From contig JACGCK010000018.1 of the NCBI GenBank assembly GCA_014925825.1, forward strand, positions 1-64,000: a DNA stretch of 64,000 nucleotides, given 5' to 3'. Source of the DNA: Pholiota molesta. Lineage: Eukaryota; Basidiomycota; Agaricomycetes; Agaricales; Strophariaceae. The notes under the pieces are model-generated. The model was not told where the DNA came from. It ran no database searches and saw nothing but the letters and a program-made list of their open reading frames with translations. Shown in pieces: positions 37,003 through 48,302 of this stretch (the first letter of the stretch is position 1; every line of letters starts with the position of its first letter). A program made the position numbers and the translations under genes.

Positions 37003-37959
37003 GGAACCACTCGTGGAGGCGTTGCCGCATCACGTCACCGCCGTGCCTTAGTACCAGACGTACTGAGCCCGCCCTTCCGTGAGCAGAAGGTGCCCTCTCC
37101 TGAGCAGCAGACGTACTGTGCTCCCCTCGAACCGCGCGAACGACAAGCGCTCGACGCGGCGCACCGATGCGAGTGCGGCCGGCGCAGATGGCGACGCAGT
37201 TAGCGACGGAGGTCGCAGAGGACGGGGTGGTCGGCGTGAGGTGCGAAGGAACCGGGAACCTGACGATGCAAGGCCCGGGGGCGCTGAGTATTAAGCGCTG
37301 AAGTGTTCATATACAATCTAGTCGAAGTATAGAATGGGGGGAAGATATTTAGCCACTGTAAACTGCACTACTAATATACCCTTTCCTCACTTCAAAAACG
37401 CTTAAATGAGCAATAAGTACTGTAAAAAGAGCTGATTGGCCTGTAAAATTATATCCAGCTTTCATAACCTATCATTCGACAGTTAAATGTGAATATATCG
37501 TGTATTTTAACATTGTCTGACCTCCTGAGGTAGTATCAGAGGCCGTACAAAGGTCGTCGGCTTGGTCTTGGCCCTAGTGCTCAGTGCTCAGCGCTCAGTG
37601 CTCATTGAACCACTCACTGACGCACTCACTCACCCTCACTCATCGTTCACTTAGTCTCATTCGTCACCCACTCACCTTCACTCGTTACTCACTCACCTTC
37701 ACACATTGTCCACTCATTCTCACTCACCTTCACGCATTCTCACGCACACACTTCCCGTCACTGCTGGGACACTGCCTTTTACCCGTGCCCCTACTACGCG
37801 GGAGGACATAGACCATTTTTCGAGGCACAGTCTACGGCCGAAGGAACCAGCATCCAAACTAAGGGCTCAACTGGAAATCAGATAAACAAGGAGAGAAACA
37901 TGAGAGAAACGCAGCAGAAACGTCAGAGCAACGTCGTTGTCAGAACGGTTCATGAACGG

Positions 37960-38010
37960 TTCGGCATGGGCGGCATCAGCAGATTGGTCGTGTTTGTCAA
38001 AAGCTTCCTT
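37960..38010 (-). repeat. Copy of the NTTN exon-like motif
   Basis: The minus strand reads AGGAAGCTTTTGACAAACAC followed by GACCAATCTG, that is RKLLTNTTNLLMPPMP, then a stop. The nucleotide core AAACACGACCAAT matches copies at 2.9, 4.0, 33.9 and 49.5 kb. Confidence 0.6.
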
Positions 38011-38204
38011 AATTGGCCCGTTCGTTGTCCGTCGCCAACCCAATTTCCCTCGCCTACTTCATCTTCTCCATGTCATCTTTCCTGCCCTCCGAGTTTCTTT
38101 GTGCGTGCCACGGGAGTCATATTGAAGAAGGGCTCGTACGTGTTGTCGATGTTAGGAATGGTCCACTCCGGTGCTCAACGGCCTTGGGTACTCCATCTGC
38201 GAAT

Positions 38205-38552
38205 TTAACGACCAGAAGAGGATGAATTGTCATGATTGAGAAAGAGTAGTAAGAAGGACATATCATCGGCAAGATCGTCGGTATGTTCAACGTACTTCTC
38301 CGTTATATCAGTTATTAACGAGCGACCATTATTGATTATAGCTTCAACGTCGACGTTCATTCTTTGAACACGTATGGCATCGTTATATCCACCTTTCAGG
38401 ATGCACGACACAAGTGAAGCAGTGTTTCGATGCAAAGACAGTCGCTTAACCGTTGAGGAGGTGAGTAGCGCGGACGAAATGCCCGAAAACTCATCCCTGC
38501 AAATCACTAATCCTCTCATTCCCAGACAGTCGCACTCTCTCATAGACGGCAT
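38205..38552 (-). other. Possible coding remnant
   Basis: The minus strand has an open frame with a plausible protein stretch (NVDVEAIINNGRSLITDITE, KYVEHTDDLADDMSF), while the plus strand has a competing frame with a GTGAGT donor near 38460. Neither is recognised and no start can be chosen. Confidence 0.25.
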
Positions 38553-38946
38553 TTATTATGAGTACTGGAAGGTCATGCCTTCTCCTAATTTACGATCGCG
38601 CAACCCCTGACGATACCCTACCTCTCGAACAGAGCCTCGCAAGCATGAGAAAAACGCGCCACGGCGGCTCTTTCCTACATGCTCCGTACATCGCCATGGG
38701 TCCTAAAAAACATCTCTTCTTCGCGGACTGAATCAAGGCAAGCTTTTTATTCGCAGTAGAGGACGAAGGAGCTCATTGTCTACGTTTCTAGCTCCAAAGT
38801 CATTACCGATATGGTACAAACAACGCTTACTCAACCAATACCATTTGACGATCCGCCGTTCCAGCATGCGAGATAGCCCAGCGGGTCCACATCGCAACAT
38901 ACAGTGAAGGCACCATCGGTGAGTAGTGAAACGTCAACACTAAGAC

Positions 38947-39474
38947 GTGTATACTTATTTACACCCCAGCGCTCCGCGCACCTTCCGGTCGGATTGCTTC
39001 CTGAGCCCTGTCCTCCCGAACACACACCCTTCCCAAACCATTGCCTTCACCGCCGTCGGCCTCGCCGCGGGCGCCATCGCCTTCTGCCTCGTTCCCGACG
39101 ACGTCCTCGGCCTCCTCCAGCTCACCATCCTCCCGCTGTTTTACTTCATCCAGCTCCCCCAGATTCGCCAGAACACGCGCGCGCACTCTACCAGCCAGCT
39201 CAGCGCGCTCGCCGTCCTCAATGAGATCGCGGGCTGCCTCGCGCGCCTGTTCACCACCGCGCAGGAGGTCGGCGACCCCCTCGTCGCCGCGGGCTTCCTC
39301 CTCGCGCTCCTTCTCTACTTCGTGCTCGGCGTGCAGCTCTGGATACACCGGGGCCTGGAGGACGTCGAGGCGTCCTCCCATATCCGGGAGAAGGAGCAGG
39401 AGAAGCACCACGCGCCCGCGCATGCGAGGCCAGTGCTACTGCGGGCACGATACATCAGGGGCAACGCCATTTAG
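38947..39474 (+). pseudogene. 5'-truncated MPDU1-like PQ-loop protein
   Basis: MPDU1 is an ER membrane protein needed for use of dolichol-phosphate-linked sugars in glycosylation. The open frame holds its C-terminal half: hydrophobic AFTAVGLAAGAIAFCLV, the second PQ-loop LLQLTILPLFYFIQLPQI followed by RQNTRAHSTSQLSALAVL, then GCLARLFTTAQEVGDPL and a last membrane segment LLLYFVLGVQLWI. The usual N-terminal half, with the first PQ-loop, was not found upstream at 38600-38946; only a few possible short exons are seen there. The C-terminal tail is charged and ends ARYIRGNAI. Probably a gene fragment, although very diverged 5' exons cannot be excluded. Confidence 0.7.
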
Positions 39475-40773
39475 AGCTACGGCATCCTCGGCGAGGGAGC
39501 CCGCGTGTCAACACCGCCTCCGCGTACACCCTCCTCCGCTGGCGGCAGAAAATGGGCCAGAAAGGTGGATTAGGCAGTTCGTTCGCTCGGTATATTCCAT
39601 TATGTTAATGCTACTGTATGTATGGGTAGTATACTCTAGAATCTACGTGTGTGCGATATGGTCTAACAAGTTAACTCATAATGTTTGAGAAGCTAGTTTA
39701 CGCGTCGAGAACTCTATGTGTACGTATTGCGCGCCGGATGAACCCATTCAATGCCCGGCAATGGCGTTGGTCTCATCCCATGCTGGAAGGCAGACGAGTG
39801 GGTTTGAGTTACGTATGCTTTCAATCGTTGTATGGATGATATGGTGGGGAATAGAACTCGTGGATAGTGGACATTGTGGAGGCAGGAGGGGTGATGTCAA
39901 TGAAGTCCTACACAGACGTGTTTCTGCTTGGGCACTCTAATGCCACAGACGATTGAAATATAGAAATATTCCCATCGATCATAACTGCAAGGACCTTAGC
40001 CTCAAGTTGAAGGATCCAAAAGATAGTATTCTACTGAACCACATACGTCGCTACAGCAGGAAGCCCCGCTGTGCCCTTGAGTACTTCCTCAGAAGAAGCG
40101 GTTGCACGACTCGCAATGAAATGACTCGAGCCTTGGGAATACATATGAATTATGAACGTGCATCTCGCGTACAAGTCAGACCCGAATCAGTGCCCAGACT
40201 ATTGTGAGGGTATCACACTGTACATGGTTGCGTTCCATTGTCCTTGGGAGAATTCAATCGGAAATGTGGCTGAAGATTTACAACTTGTTAACACTTACAC
40301 CTCGAAGAGACAGCGGGCATCGGGAAGGAATATTATTGGTGGATATTCGAGCTCTCTTTGTACCTGTAAAAAATGATGCAGTCCAAGTTTGGGCAGCTGC
40401 GTACCCTTTCTACGTCGTTGTTGGCCTTCCCACTCTCGCCAAGGCTTCTATTTTTTTTTCTGCGTTAAATAAGTCGCCGTTGGGGATCTTTCCGATATAT
40501 TTGCGCGATTTTATGCATTGGAGACTGCCAATGTCTCTATATATTGGAGATGCGGAGATATTGATTCAAACACCGTGGAGGATTTAGGGTTCGCCGTTTT
40601 TTTTTTTGCAGGAACGCGAGGCCGTACGAAACCTGACCACGCCTGCCAACATTGACAAACTCTACTATCCTTCCTCCAGTTCAGAACGACCATTCAACGA
40701 TCCCCACAAGCCCAGACGCTACTGCTATCCGACCTTCAGCGACAGCGTACACAGTAACCCCCAGTCTTCGACA
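39475..40773. other. Intergenic, no supported gene
   Basis: AT-rich with short open frames only. A poly-T tract ending TTTTTTTTTTGCAG at about 40592-40609 looks like a splice acceptor directly before the reading frame of the F-box gene, so an upstream 5' exon may exist here. Confidence 0.4.
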
Positions 40774-42318
40774 ATGCCAGCACACGCCCAGAACCCCTTC
40801 GCCCAACTTTCGACCACGGTGCTGTTGGCCATATTCTATTCCGCCTGCGACTACCAGCCTGTTAGCCTGCCGCTGCACTCATCGCATCCACGCCATGTCC
40901 TCAGCTCTGTTTGCAAGGGGTGGTACGACGTTGTTCGCTCAACGGGTGCCTTGTGGGACAAGATTCATTTCGGAGCGAGCGCTGGCGACGCCCATCAACC
41001 ACACCCTCTCCTCCTTCAGCTCGAATTCTGCGCCAACCTCAGCGGCTCAAACCCGTTGACCATCACCTTTGACACGGTCTTCGACGGCTGGGCGTTCAGC
41101 TTTGTCGACCTCGTCATCATCCCACACGTCCACCACATACAGAACCTGAAGTGTATGGTTCAAGGCAACAACGAGATCAAGAAGTTCCTCACCATTGGAG
41201 AAAGTCGTTTCAGCATCCTCGAATCCCTCGATATTTGCTTCGTTAACGAATTGCTCAGACAAATTTTATATTTTCTCCTTGAAGACTGCCTGAAGTTCAC
41301 CACCTTGCTGACAGCCCCTTGCCTGCGTCATGCGACATTCCACCTCGTCAACGGTCTCCACCCTATAGACCTGCATCTTCCATGGGGGCAGCTCAGTACC
41401 TTGGACCTCGGAACAGTGGCGATGCCCCCAGACATATTCATAAAGATTTTGCACGCCGCCACCTGGCGACTCGAAGACGCCAATTTCTATGTCAGATTTT
41501 CAAAACCTATGCATCCACGTCTCACACTCTCGAAGCGTCGGGTTACCATGCATGCGCTGCGAATGTGGCGCTTGCGGCTGCATTCCCCGAGTCAAGATAC
41601 CCGCCTATTCTCACTTCTTCGACTCCCTGCTCTGCAAAAACTTTATATCGAGATGTATGATTATTCGAGTTATCAGGACTGGGATCTTCCTATGTATACC
41701 AAACTCCTGGGCGCATCTAACAAAACACTTCGGGAGCTATACATGGATGATTACCCACCCCATGGTAGCAAAAATAACAGCTTCGTAGTCAGATACCGGT
41801 ACCGCAAAATAACACATCAAGTACTCGCCAAATTCTTTAGGGTCATCTCAAACGTCGAGAACCTTCATCTCCCAGTGGGGTTGGACATCGACGCAGCGAC
41901 GCTGAACAAAATGGCGTCATATACTCTTCTTCCGAAGCTTTCCTCGCTGGAGTTGAGCAGTCTCCACGGATGGCCTATCCTTGCCATGGCCCGACGTCGG
42001 CTCCAGCTGTTCATTGATGCTTCACGCGCCGCCGAGCAAGCTGAATTCGAACCAGGTCCCGCTCGACGGCCTGTCATCGCGTTTCGCCCGCCTACGTCCA
42101 TACATGTGCTGATTCCGCGCCGTTGGAGCGTAGCAGAAAAGAGGGCGCTTATTCAGGAAGCACAAGCGCTCGGATTGTTAGGGATCGCATGTGCTGTACA
42201 GAGCACATCTGCACTTCCTCTGCCGGTGGTGGATTTGAGGGACGTTATGCGGGCAAGATTGCTGCAGCTTGCCCGGATAGAAGGCGTACCTACTACCCAG
42301 CGAGACTTTGATTTCTAA
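40774..42318 (+). CDS. F-box/leucine-rich protein, intact
   Basis: Putative substrate-recognition subunit of an SCF ubiquitin ligase. The ATG at 40774 gives 514 residues in one uninterrupted exon; the frame is open upstream to about 40606, but that codon is TTG and directly follows a poly-T/CAG that could be a splice acceptor. The first 60 residues are F-box-like (PFAQLSTTVLLAIFYSACD...HPRHVLSSVCKGWYDVVRST, then ALWDKIHF). The remainder has repeated leucine-rich strands (ILESLDICFV, LSTLDLGTVAM, LRELYMDDYP, LSSLELSSLHGWPILAMARR). It is unrelated in detail to the duplicated F-box pair. One of the few clean long frames in the window. Confidence 0.75.
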   Translation: MPAHAQNPFAQLSTTVLLAIFYSACDYQPVSLPLHSSHPRHVLSSVCKGWYDVVRSTGALWDKIHFGASAGDAHQPHPLLLQLEFCANLSGSNPLTITFDTVFDGWAFSFVDLVIIPHVHHIQNLKCMVQGNNEIKKFLTIGESRFSILESLDICFVNELLRQILYFLLEDCLKFTTLLTAPCLRHATFHLVNGLHPIDLHLPWGQLSTLDLGTVAMPPDIFIKILHAATWRLEDANFYVRFSKPMHPRLTLSKRRVTMHALRMWRLRLHSPSQDTRLFSLLRLPALQKLYIEMYDYSSYQDWDLPMYTKLLGASNKTLRELYMDDYPPHGSKNNSFVVRYRYRKITHQVLAKFFRVISNVENLHLPVGLDIDAATLNKMASYTLLPKLSSLELSSLHGWPILAMARRRLQLFIDASRAAEQAEFEPGPARRPVIAFRPPTSIHVLIPRRWSVAEKRALIQEAQALGLLGIACAVQSTSALPLPVVDLRDVMRARLLQLARIEGVPTTQRDFDF

Positions 42319-44104
42319 TATCTTATTTAGTGGGTAGCACTCGTTCTGTACGTTTTATAGCGTGGTGAAGCTGATAAACAGTGGTCTTAACGCCAGGATC
42401 GGCGCAGCGCGAGCACAAAAAATCACCGAAAGTGAGTGGCATGGATGATGGCGCGGAGGTGATACAGAGACTGAGAGTGGTAGACACGAGAGTGAGACTG
42501 GAGGCGCCAACAACGACGATGACAGCCGGGAGGTTGGAGGAGGAGATGACGAGGTGAGTTGGGCTCGAATGTCGCTGCTATGTTGTGGTATTTGCGTTGG
42601 TCGACAACGAGGCCGAGAGTCAGACACTGCGCAAGCTAAGTCGAAGGTCATCAAGGGGACTGAGGGGTGTGTACAAGGTTCGAAGCTTGCAATCTGAGCG
42701 AGAAAAGACGTAGTTCCTGGCGCGAACAACGTAGTACCAGCTGGAAGATTGGGAGTCCAAGATGGCTCGTGGACACTTGGTCAGAGATGCCACGAGGATG
42801 ACGGCGTTGAGGGTCATACCAGGATACACAATGGCCGTTGGCACTTTTAGCGATAGACGTGGGTGGAATGTCAGATATCTTTTCGGCGGCAAGTCTCATG
42901 CACAGGGAAGGCATAGATGTAAGTATCCCAATGGTCATCGACTGCGTCCGTCCACGGCCGCCATCCCACCACTCCCCGAGTCCCATCTGTCCAGCCTTGC
43001 TCGCTGCCCATCCGAACACTGTCGTGCGATCCTAAAACTTTCCTTCGTGCTGCGCTGATTCGATACCTCGATGGATGGGCACCCGTTTCGGCCTCTGACG
43101 AAGTCGGCGAGAACGTCGACACCAAGATAGAGGTGGATCGTGGAACTGACCATCTTTTGGGAGAATCGTTGGGATGGTGGATGCAGGCACTAGACGGCAG
43201 CGAGCGAGGGATGGACTCCAGAGAGTGGGAAAGTTCTCGAAAACCGACAGCAAATCTCAAGGCACTCATGATGTACCCCCATCCATCGAGTTCGGCGTCC
43301 AGGCGGCACCCTTTGACAGGGTTAGAAATGGTAAACGTAGCGCTCTACAACAATAGAGAGGGTACCGAAGCTCTCAGCCAGATGGGGCCTTGATCCTGGA
43401 AGCTCTAGCGGCTTGCAGGCGGATGAAGGTGAAGTCTTGAAGACGAAGGATCTCGCGATCGATGCGAGCATCTGCTGTAAGAGACGAGATAGGATGGTTA
43501 GGTCAAGCTCTTGAATGAGGGCTCGAATGGATAGCATACCGTATACCGAATGCCTTGGTCTGTTGGTCATATCATGGATCGAAGATTAAAGGGCGATGAT
43601 TGAGTAGCCTGAGTGACAGACATCGACGTCGCTGTGATCTAGTTCGGGCGAAATTTAGCAGCTCGCAAGTAGAAGTGGAGTGCTGGTACTTAAACCATAG
43701 ATGGACAAGAATCAGGGAGATGGAAGTGCCTTGGTTGTGCTGTTGGTGTTGGTGGAAGGTGTGGAAGACTTGCATGATCAAGCAAGGAGTTCTCGGGCCG
43801 GATTCAGAGTCCGTGCGCGGTGTTCGAACAGCAGCCACGGCGACCTCGTTCTATCGTTCATCATGATCACTCTGTATTCACACTCCCGGTCTGCAATCCA
43901 GAGGGCGCATTCGATGTATATGCATATGGGCCGCGCTCTGCCTCACGCGGCCACCGACATCACCTGCCGTTAGCCGTTCTACCGATGGGCAAAGAGCAGA
44001 ATACGTTTCTCTACGCGGTCGCGTCAACTTTCCCAGTGCGTTGCTCTCTGACCACCTCTAGCCCCTTCCCGCTCACCCTTTCCCATCTACAGTGAACTTA
44101 GGGC
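42319..44104. other. No supported gene
   Basis: Overlapping open frames on both strands (for example 42620-42892 and 43322-43570 minus, 43133-43393 plus). Some minus-strand peptides look protein-like (AIVYPGMTLNAVILVASLT), but no exon chain could be built and no family is recognised. It ends at the breakpoint of the inverted duplication. Confidence 0.4.
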
Positions 44105-44164
44105 TACGGGCGATGTACGTGGCACTCCTTCTCGTATTTTTCTCTCACATGAACTCGCCCACAG

Positions 44165-45502
44165 ATGGACTACGGTAACCATCGAAGTGTCTCCATCCCC
44201 CAGCCCCCGCCCCTCTCCCTCCACGGCATCGGCGGACAGTCCAGCAGCGCGTCCAGCCTGCTCGTCTCCAACGAGCGCGGCATTCCGCGCGACCCGAAGC
44301 GCACCCACCGCCCAGGCCTCCACCTCCACAGCCGCTCCCCGTCCGACAACCCCAGCGACCCGAACAGCGGGCCCTACGCGCACCAGGGCGGCGGCGGCGG
44401 CCAAGGGCCGTTCGGAAGCAGCCGCGGCGGGGCGCAGTACGCCCCGCACCACGCGCACCACGGGCAGCAGCACCACCACGGGTCGGGGCAGTACCAGCCC
44501 TTCTTCCCGGTGTCCGCGCACCAGTCACCGCCGCCCTCCTTCATCCCGCTGCAGTCCGACTTCCCGCGCGCCTCCACAGGGTCGCGCAGCGGCCCCGGCG
44601 CTGGCGGTGGGGCAGGGTTTGGTATCCCAGCGCGCACGGCGAGCTCGTCGTCGTACGACGCGCCGGGGATGTACAGCAGCATGATGCGGGGCCAGCCGCC
44701 GGCGGGCGGGCCGGGCGCGGGCGGCGGCGGCGGGGACCCGTTCGCGGCGTTCCTGGACGCGGACGAGCAGAGCCAGCACCACCACCACCAGGGGCAGGCG
44801 CCGCAGGGCCCGGGGTTTTGTGGGCCTGGACTGGCCTGTGCATGGGGGCGGCGGGGGCGCCGCGGCGGCGCTCTCGGGGCCATCGAGCTCGGGTGAGTAA
44901 TCAGATCGTTTGTTTTCCTTCATTCGTCCATCCCACTACTGTACTTCCTGGAATTCACACTTGGCTTGTCTGCATCACGAAATCACACATCTCCATCATT
45001 CCACCCGTCTTCTTTCCCTCCCCTTGTTCATTCCTTATTCACACACACCCTTCCTTCCATTCCTTCCATCCCTCCCTTCCTTCCTTCCCCACACAACTAA
45101 CCCCCACCCCCAGTCTCCAACCCCTCCGCCGCCGGCTCCTCCGCAGGCCCCGACGCCGCCGGCAACAGCAACAACAACGGCAACTGGCTCGACTTCCTCT
45201 CCGGGAACAACCCCAACGCCCCCGCTCCCCCTCCGCCCTCGGGTGCGCGGGACGCGAGCATGTCGTGGGAGCGCGGCGGGCCGCCGCCGGGCGGTGCAGA
45301 CCATGGTAGAGGTGGGGGGGATATCGCGGATATGTTTGGGGGCGCGGGGGATCGAGGGCGCGCGGGCAGCGGTGGCGGGGGTGGGGGGATGGGAGGGAAG
45401 AGGAAGGGCGAAGACGAGGGCCCCGGGGGGATCCTGGCGTCGCCGGCGAGTGTGAATGGAAGGGGTGGGGAGGGGAAGAAGGAGGGGATGAAGGATGGGT
45501 AG
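44165..45502 (+). pseudogene. MADS gene duplicate lacking the MADS box
   Basis: Duplicate of exons 6 and 7 of the MADS gene at 8.6-10.8 kb. Exon 44165-44892 starts at the same ATG-GAC-TAC after a preserved CCCACAG acceptor and keeps the His/Pro/Gly-rich reading frame; exon 45114-45502 follows after a GTGAGT...CCCCCAG intron. The DNA-binding and dimerisation exons are absent because the duplication breakpoint lies in intron 5. Most Gly-rich runs that break frame in the left copy are in frame here, but one extra base near 44815 (GGGGTTTTGTGGG against GGGGTTCGTTGG) shifts the end of the first exon. If expressed from the ATG it would be a disordered protein without DNA binding. Most likely a pseudogene. 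Confidence 0.75.
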
Positions 45503-46699
45503 GGTGTGGGTGAAGCGGCGGTGGAGGCGGCGTGGTGTGTGTTGTGGTTGTTTTTTTCTCTTTCTTTTTTTCTTTTTTCTTTCTCTATAATGTTCACTTG
45601 GATACGGACCGCGTTCGTGGCTATCTGGTTCTTTACTACACATCTTTGCAGGACTCTCCTCACATTCCCTCGCCCATTTCCACCCCTCGTATCTCCCCCT
45701 CATCCACCTACCCTCGCCCCCTCATCCACCTACCCCCGCCTGCATAAAGTCGCTCCGCCTGCTGTATCGTCGCTATCGATTTCCGATTCTTCTCGCACAT
45801 CCTAGCCTCTAGACTACCTGTATTCATAAATCGCCGTCCGGAAAAATACACTGTTTTTATCCTTTTATTGTTTCGGTTTGAGTCGTGCGCCGCGGAAGAC
45901 CCGCATTTTTTTCCCTCGGGTTCATATATATTTATCTGGGAATGACTGGGAATACCCCCTGGCAGGATATAGCTCGCGCGTCCTCGACAACCCGCCAACG
46001 AACTATTTTTTACCTGGTGGAAATTGAAATCTCAGTAAGAAATAAATAACGCCGCCGATGGAGAGTTGCGCTCATGGCTAAAATGGTCGCAGGCACAAGG
46101 CCCAATCACCCCCCGATGTCGATGTCTCGAACGAACGACTGCATTTCAAGTCCGCGAACGTTCCTATGTGTTCCCATTGCGAAGCGGAAGACATGACCGT
46201 CGGCTGATGGTGGGTCTAAGTAAAGTAGAATGCTTAGGCAAAACGCAAGGTGTCATCCTCCTGCTGCGAGCTAATATTAGTCCAAAGTGTGTCTGTCGTT
46301 GGTGCACCGCCGCGTTCTTGTAGATATAGATATACGCAGGCCGTTCAATACGAATTAAATATATACTCGGCCGTAAGTATAGAATAGAACCTGCGCAGGA
46401 GTTCGATTCGTAGGGTTCGTTAACGCTTATATTTTATTCTAACGTTGAGAAGCAAAAATAAATAAAGGATGCTATTCTCGGTGAAATTTGATAAGGGTGC
46501 GGAGATACTATCGGTCTGCGCGACTTGCCTGCGTCAAAAGGAAATCCGACGACAAGGCTGGTCATCCTCTTGGCTGTGTCAGTCGCGTGTCAAGTGTACT
46601 CATGACGGACGCACTGCGACAGTCCCTGCGAAGTCTATGGTCGGACTGAGTGCGACATCTCCTGTCAACGCGCCAACTCGATTGGAATGTCCTAATATG

Positions 46700-47984
46700 C
46701 TAGCGAGTTGAGGGCCGCATAAGGCTCCGAACGGCGTCCAAGCTGTCACATTGCACGCCCTCGTCATCAACAGTGGATATTCTCAAAGTTCCTGTCTGCC
46801 CCCAATCCACCCATTGTTCCGGCATCCGACCATCCGCCTCGAGTTCTTCGGGCATGTGGAGGTCGAATAGTTTCGTTGCTGATAGCTGTTTTTCCGCGAT
46901 GACTCTAGCGAGCTTGGTGAGGAGCTGGGAGTGAATACAGTCGCACCGTTTGGTCTGGCTGCACCGATCGAAATGCCAGGCCAGCGCATGGATGGTGATA
47001 CCCTCCAGTGTGGAAGAGTTGAGAGATGCAAGGGAGTTGCAAATCGAATTCAAGTCATGCGTTCGAAGGAAAATGGAATGAAGGTTCACCAACGGTCTGA
47101 GATCAATGTCCGTGTCTATTACGATATCGAATTTATTGAGCTATTCAAACCATGCGCACTCAGAAACACGTACCTTCATTCGTCGAATTGTCCTCCGAAC
47201 AAGAGCTGTAATTCACTCCTACACTCAAATGCTTCAAAGTATTCGCACTTTGCGCGAGAAATGAGTTCAGCGCCGATACCGAGCCCCAACCATTGTGGGA
47301 CGAGAGATGAATCCGAAGATCGAGTGTCTCGAGCATAAAATGCGATCCATTGAGGTCTTTCTGGATTAGCCATTCGAATAGCTCTTCCGATGCACGTAAT
47401 CGGAGCCGAAGGGTGCGGAGACCGCTGAATGGTGAGCGGAGTACGTCGGAAGGCATCACGACGGTAGAAAGAGAGGTGCTATACACCGAGAGGGTATGCA
47501 GACCGGAAAACGATCTGATTAGGCTCCAAGCATCGTCATCTAGTGTTGACCACGGAAAATCGAAGGCAAATTCACGCATCATGGGGAGCGCGCGGGCATT
47601 CCAGGATATCGCGTGCGCACGGGAACGGTGGATGTAAACCATTCTAACAAGCAATGGCGAGCGCGCCAAAACGTGAATCACATCGTCAATCAATTTGGAA
47701 TCAGTGAGCACGAGAATGATGTGTCGAATGGCAGGGAGCATCGTGCAATCCTTCGATTCGGCGAGCGCAAGGAATGAACGTGCATTGTCTTTCATGAGAC
47801 GACCTCTTCCGAAGATTTCCATAATTAGCGTCCAATGGAACAGGTGGTGGCGCGGCGTATGCACCCAAGTGCGACACACAAGGCTGGCCGAGAAGAGAGA
47901 TGTGCGATCGTCGTGGAGGCAATTCAGTATGCACTCGCGTATCTCGGTGGGCGCATTGGAAATGCAAAATGGTGTGGATTCCAT
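46700..47984 (-). CDS. F-box protein, right copy, intact
   Basis: Putative SCF substrate adaptor; paralogue of the frameshifted copy at 6.2 kb. Exons 47174-47984 and 46700-47115, intron GTACGT...TAATAG at the same place, give 408 residues. The ATG at 47984 is chosen because it is the one conserved in both copies; an in-frame ATG 10 codons upstream (48014) is not. F-box: ISNAPTEIRECILNCLHDDR...SLVCRTWVHTP. Leucine-rich stretches such as FSGLRTLRLRLRASEELFEW and LETLDLRIHLSSHNG follow. The stop comes earlier than on the left because the last codons diverge (RSLMRPSTR). Good full-length frame, so this is the copy likely to be functional. Confidence 0.8.
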
Positions 47985-48048
47985 CTGAGAAGGGCGGTGA
48001 TCTGATGATGGCAAGAGAATAGAGGGCGAAGTGGACGATGTGTTACAA

Positions 48049-48056
48049 CTTTATAG
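48049..48056 (-). promoter_or_regulatory. TATA box of the right F-box gene
   Basis: CTATAAAG on the minus strand, about 65-72 bp before the ATG at 47984, matching position and context of the left copy. Confidence 0.6.
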
Positions 48057-48302
48057 GATCTGCGATGCTCGGCCCAAGCGGTCCAGCTCCTACCCGGGCC
48101 GAAAGTTGATTCGGCAGCCTGTTGGACACCTGTTGGATGCCTGGGTGCTAATAGGTGAAACGAAAGTTAACGGCTCAAAATTAAAACCTCCATAAGGCGG
48201 ATGCTTTGTGGACGACGTTGATCGATAACCCTCTCTGTATGTGCCATACCCTTAGTCTACTTGCCAGCGCTCCATATGAAAATGCACTGGGACAATCATC
48301 GT

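Larger units (their letters stand above)
35712..37790. mobile_element. Mutator-like TIR element (2079 bp) with 9-bp target duplication
   Basis: CTACTACGC stands directly outside both ends (35703-35711 and 37791-37799), a perfect 9-bp direct repeat as expected for Mutator-like elements. Ends are inverted repeats: left GGGCAATGAGAAAAGGCAGT, right (complement) GGGCACGGGTAAAAGGCAGT, then CCCAGCAGTGA on both sides. Each end runs into an array of GTGCGTGA/GTGAGTGA octamers. A further array of the opposite strand (CTCACGCAC) lies inside at about 36295-36600. No transposase is visible, so it is non-autonomous or decayed. The octamer arrays resemble those of the 9.5-kb element at 53.9 kb. Confidence 0.85.
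44105..48300 (-). repeat. Right arm of the inverted segmental duplication
   Basis: Reverse-complement counterpart of 5365-10062. It starts in MADS intron 5 (GGGCTACGGGCGATGTACGT) and ends at GACAATCATCGTC beyond the F-box promoter. It lacks a 0.5-kb segment present on the left between GATATCGATCAA and the CGTCCACAAAGCATCC block. Divergence is visible but modest, with both coding and intergenic sequence readily aligned by eye. Confidence 0.85.

Noticed and set aside
36838..37203. Open frame in the 2.1-kb element as a transposase
   Set aside because: Low complexity with an Asn-Thr repeat; no zinc motif or catalytic pattern.
40606..40773. N-terminal extension of the F-box gene starting at 40606
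   Set aside because: The codon there is TTG and directly follows poly-T/CAG, so it is more likely an exon border than a start; ATG 40774 was chosen.
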